Assembly (NCBI GenBank): GCA_028288775.1
Contig: JAQGHP010000749.1
Span: 1-6,646 of the forward strand
DNA from: Phycisphaerales bacterium
GTDB lineage: Bacteria > Planctomycetota > Phycisphaerae > Tepidisphaerales > Tepidisphaeraceae
Reading direction: 5' to 3'
DNA: 6,646 bases
Below the pieces are notes generated by a model, which saw only the letters and a program-made list of their open reading frames with translations, had not been told where the DNA came from and ran no database searches. Both the position numbers and the translations under genes were made by a program. Shown here one piece after another: positions 4,952 to 6,646 of the stretch (the stretch's first letter is position 1; each line of letters starts with the position of its first letter).

Positions 4952-6181
4952 ATGCCCTTCTCCCCCATCCCGGAGATTCTCGAAGAACTCAAGCACGGCA
5001 AGCCCATCGTCCTCGTGGACGATGAAGACCGCGAAAACGAAGGCGACGTCGTTTACGCGGCGGAGACGGTTACGCCGCAGGCTGTAAACTTCATGCTTAC
5101 CTATGCCCGCGGGCTGGTCTGTCTGGCGATGACCGCCGAGCGGTGTGATCGGCTGCATTTGCATAGCCAGGTCGAGCATAACACGGCACAGCTTGGGACC
5201 GCGTTTACGGTGACCGTGGACGCGCATCCGAAGTTTGGGGTTTCGACCGGCATCAGCGTGAAGGATCAGGCGAAGACGATTGAGGTGGCGATCGCGGACG
5301 ACGCGCAGCCGCAGGACTTGCTGCGGCCGGGGCACGTGCATCCGCTCCGCGCCCGCGAGGGCGGCGTCCTCGTGCGGGCGGGGCAAACCGAAGGGAGCGT
5401 CGATCTGGCCCGCCTCGCGGGGCTCAAGCCCGCGGCGGTTATCTGCGAAATCATGCGGCCCGACGGGGAAATGGCCCGGCGGCCGGAGCTCGAAGAATTC
5501 TGCGTCAAGCACGGCCTGAAGATGTGTACCATCGCGGAGCTCATCAGCTACCGGCTCAAACGCGAGCAGTTTGTGAAGCGGATCGAGAGTATCACGCTGC
5601 CGACGGATTGGGGGACCTTCCGATTGCACGCGTACCAGAGCTGCGTGGATACGCAGCCGCACCTGGCGCTGTGCAAGGGAGGCGTCGGCGAGATCGGTCC
5701 TGACGGCGCGGTCGTCGAGCAGGCCGACCCGGTGCTCGTGCGCGTCCACAGCGAATGCCTCACCGGCGACGTCTTCGGCTCCGGCAAATGCGATTGCGGC
5801 TGGCAACTCGCCACCGCCATGCAAACCATCGAACGTGAAGGCAAAGGCGTCCTCCTCTACCTCCGCCAGGAAGGCCGCGGCATTGGCCTGGCCAACAAAC
5901 TCCACGCCTACGCCCTCCAGGAAAAAGGCCTCGATACCGTCGAAGCAAACGTGGAACTGGGCCTCCCGGTGGACAAGCGCGACTACGGCATCGGCAGCCA
6001 GATCCTCCGCGATTTAGGCCTGCGGAAAATCCGCCTGATGACCAACAACCCCAAAAAGATCTACGGCATCGATGGCTACGGCCTGCAAATCGTCGAAGAA
6101 GTGCGCCTGCAAAGCGAAGCCGGGGAACACAATCGGCGCTACCTGGAAACCAAGAAGGAAAAGCTCGGTCACAAGCTGTGA
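4952..6181 (+). CDS. ribBA: Bifunctional DHBP synthase / GTP cyclohydrolase II
   Basis: A 409-residue fusion catalysing the two entry steps of riboflavin synthesis: ribulose 5-phosphate to 3,4-dihydroxy-2-butanone 4-phosphate (RibB), and GTP to the pyrimidine precursor (RibA). RibB occupies about 1-203, with the acidic loop DDEDRENEGD (23-32), FTVTVD and RPGHVHPLRA (125-134). RibA follows from about 210, with RVHSECLTGDVFGS, zinc cysteines Cys269, Cys280 and Cys282, LRQEGRGIGL (304-313), DTVEAN and YGIGSQILRDLG. Length and domain order match dual-domain RibBA such as that of Bacillus subtilis. One oddity is that the RibB motif normally AGHTE reads AGQTE, with Gln145 where E. coli RibB has the Mg-binding His153. 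A second is that codon choice changes abruptly near base 5759. It appears monocistronic from a nearby TATAAT, with no riboswitch space. RibA activity is well supported; RibB activity is likely but less sure because of Gln145. Confidence 0.95.
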   Translation: MPFSPIPEILEELKHGKPIVLVDDEDRENEGDVVYAAETVTPQAVNFMLTYARGLVCLAMTAERCDRLHLHSQVEHNTAQLGTAFTVTVDAHPKFGVSTGISVKDQAKTIEVAIADDAQPQDLLRPGHVHPLRAREGGVLVRAGQTEGSVDLARLAGLKPAAVICEIMRPDGEMARRPELEEFCVKHGLKMCTIAELISYRLKREQFVKRIESITLPTDWGTFRLHAYQSCVDTQPHLALCKGGVGEIGPDGAVVEQADPVLVRVHSECLTGDVFGSGKCDCGWQLATAMQTIEREGKGVLLYLRQEGRGIGLANKLHAYALQEKGLDTVEANVELGLPVDKRDYGIGSQILRDLGLRKIRLMTNNPKKIYGIDGYGLQIVEEVRLQSEAGEHNRRYLETKKEKLGHKL

Positions 6182-6239
6182 CGGAATTGCCGAGTGTCAG
6201 AAATTTGGGCATGGGGGCCAGGGATCGCGACAAGTTGAG

Positions 6240-6244
6240 AAGGA
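6240..6244 (+). promoter_or_regulatory. Ribosome binding site of the zinc-ribbon membrane protein
   Basis: AAGGA six bases before the GTG at 6251. The alternative ATG at 6257 would be 12 bases away, so the GTG is preferred. Confidence 0.5.
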
Positions 6245-6250
6245 CGTGCC

Positions 6251-6580
6251 GTGTCTATGCGGACAGTATTTCTCATTCTCGGCACGGTATTCTCGTTTGT
6301 TGGACTTGTCGTGGTGGGGATGTGGCTGTATTCGGGGGACCTTAACTCAATACCGTTTCTCAGCTTGCTCATGATGGTCCTGGTCGTCCTCATCGTGGCG
6401 GGCGTGGTGATCTTCCTGCATATCGTGGATCGACGCAGCCGGGCTCTGTTTCAACACCGCAAGCGCATGGGCCTCTGCGTCCACTGCGGCTACGACCTCA
6501 CCGGCACCGAGGGCAAATGCCCCGAATGCGGCAAATGGACGGTTCGCCGGGCAGTCAACAGCGGAACGGAAAATCCCTAA
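6251..6580 (+). CDS. Small two-helix membrane protein with C-terminal zinc ribbon
   Basis: A 109-residue protein of unknown function. Two hydrophobic helices lie near residues 6-28 and 36-59, joined by a short loop (YSGDLNSIP). A basic stretch (DRRSRALFQHRKR, 60-72) favours the C-terminus in the cytoplasm. There a rubredoxin-like zinc ribbon follows: Cys76-x2-Cys79 in CVHCGYDLTG and Cys90-x2-Cys93 in CPECG, spaced by ten residues. The CGYDLTG...CPECG module is one I recognise as recurrent at the end of many short membrane proteins in Planctomycetota, where its role is not established to my knowledge. The start is GTG with AAGGA six bases upstream. It lies 69 bases after ribBA on the same strand with no terminator between, so read-through is possible, but no functional link is evident. 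A gene-like segment on the other strand ends 22 bases beyond its stop. Confidence 0.8.
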   Translation: MSMRTVFLILGTVFSFVGLVVVGMWLYSGDLNSIPFLSLLMMVLVVLIVAGVVIFLHIVDRRSRALFQHRKRMGLCVHCGYDLTGTEGKCPECGKWTVRRAVNSGTENP

Positions 6581-6601
6581 ACCACGGATCCAGAGCCTTC
6601 A

Positions 6602-6646
6602 TCATTTCCCCTCGCGCCGATAGCGCATCACCGTCGCCACTTCGAT
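6602..6646 (-). CDS. Probable C-terminal fragment of an unidentified protein
   Basis: On the minus strand, 14 open codons run in from the window edge and end at TGA (6602-6604), reading IEVATVMRYRREGK. The peptide has ordinary composition and GC-ending codons like the window's real genes, and the stop falls neatly 22 bases beyond the convergent zinc-ribbon gene. It is too short to identify, and a chance open frame is possible. Confidence 0.35.
   Translation of the reverse strand: MEVATVMRYRREGK

Overview
The window is GC-rich bacterial chromosome with no phage, plasmid, IS or CRISPR signature. The best lineage hint is the small membrane protein at 6251-6580. It ends in a four-cysteine zinc ribbon of the form CxxCGYDLTG...CPECG, a module I associate with Planctomycetota, especially Phycisphaerae-like genomes. 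The palindromic repeat at 4783-4885 and the short-period repeats around the PilZ gene fit the same kind of genome. The lineage call is an inference, not a proof.

Layout. 1-883 (+): low-specificity L-threonine aldolase, missing its first ~50 residues at the window edge. 952-1842 (-): exported ankyrin-repeat protein, convergent with the aldolase. 1843-2183: gene-free 341 bases holding the ankyrin gene's ribosome binding site and possible promoter, a strong minus-strand intrinsic terminator (2015-2070), and two facing arrays of 8-base units (2086-2183). 2184-2642 (-): PilZ-domain protein with intact c-di-GMP-binding motifs. 2643-3164: gene-free 522 bases between divergent genes, with short-period tracts, small hairpins and a candidate promoter/operator; I see nothing clear in 2831-3015. 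3165-4745 (+): multi-spanning M48 metalloprotease. 4746-4951: a REP-like inverted palindrome pair and a TATAAT-type promoter. 4952-6181 (+): ribBA, fused riboflavin-biosynthesis enzyme. 6251-6580 (+): small two-helix membrane protein with zinc ribbon. 6602-6646 (-): probable C-terminal end of an unidentified gene.

The genes do not form an obvious operon or pathway: orientations alternate and most genes are separated by their own signals. They read as independent housekeeping or envelope functions: amino-acid metabolism, c-di-GMP signalling, membrane protein quality control and flavin synthesis.

I did not find a convincing new multi-gene system. The most interesting material is non-coding. 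It comprises the facing 8-base-period arrays directly after the PilZ stop codon, the palindrome pair upstream of ribBA with a structure-preserving base change, and a dyad over the likely promoter of the M48 gene. In ribBA, a metal-ligand histidine is replaced by glutamine, and codon choice changes sharply inside the gene.
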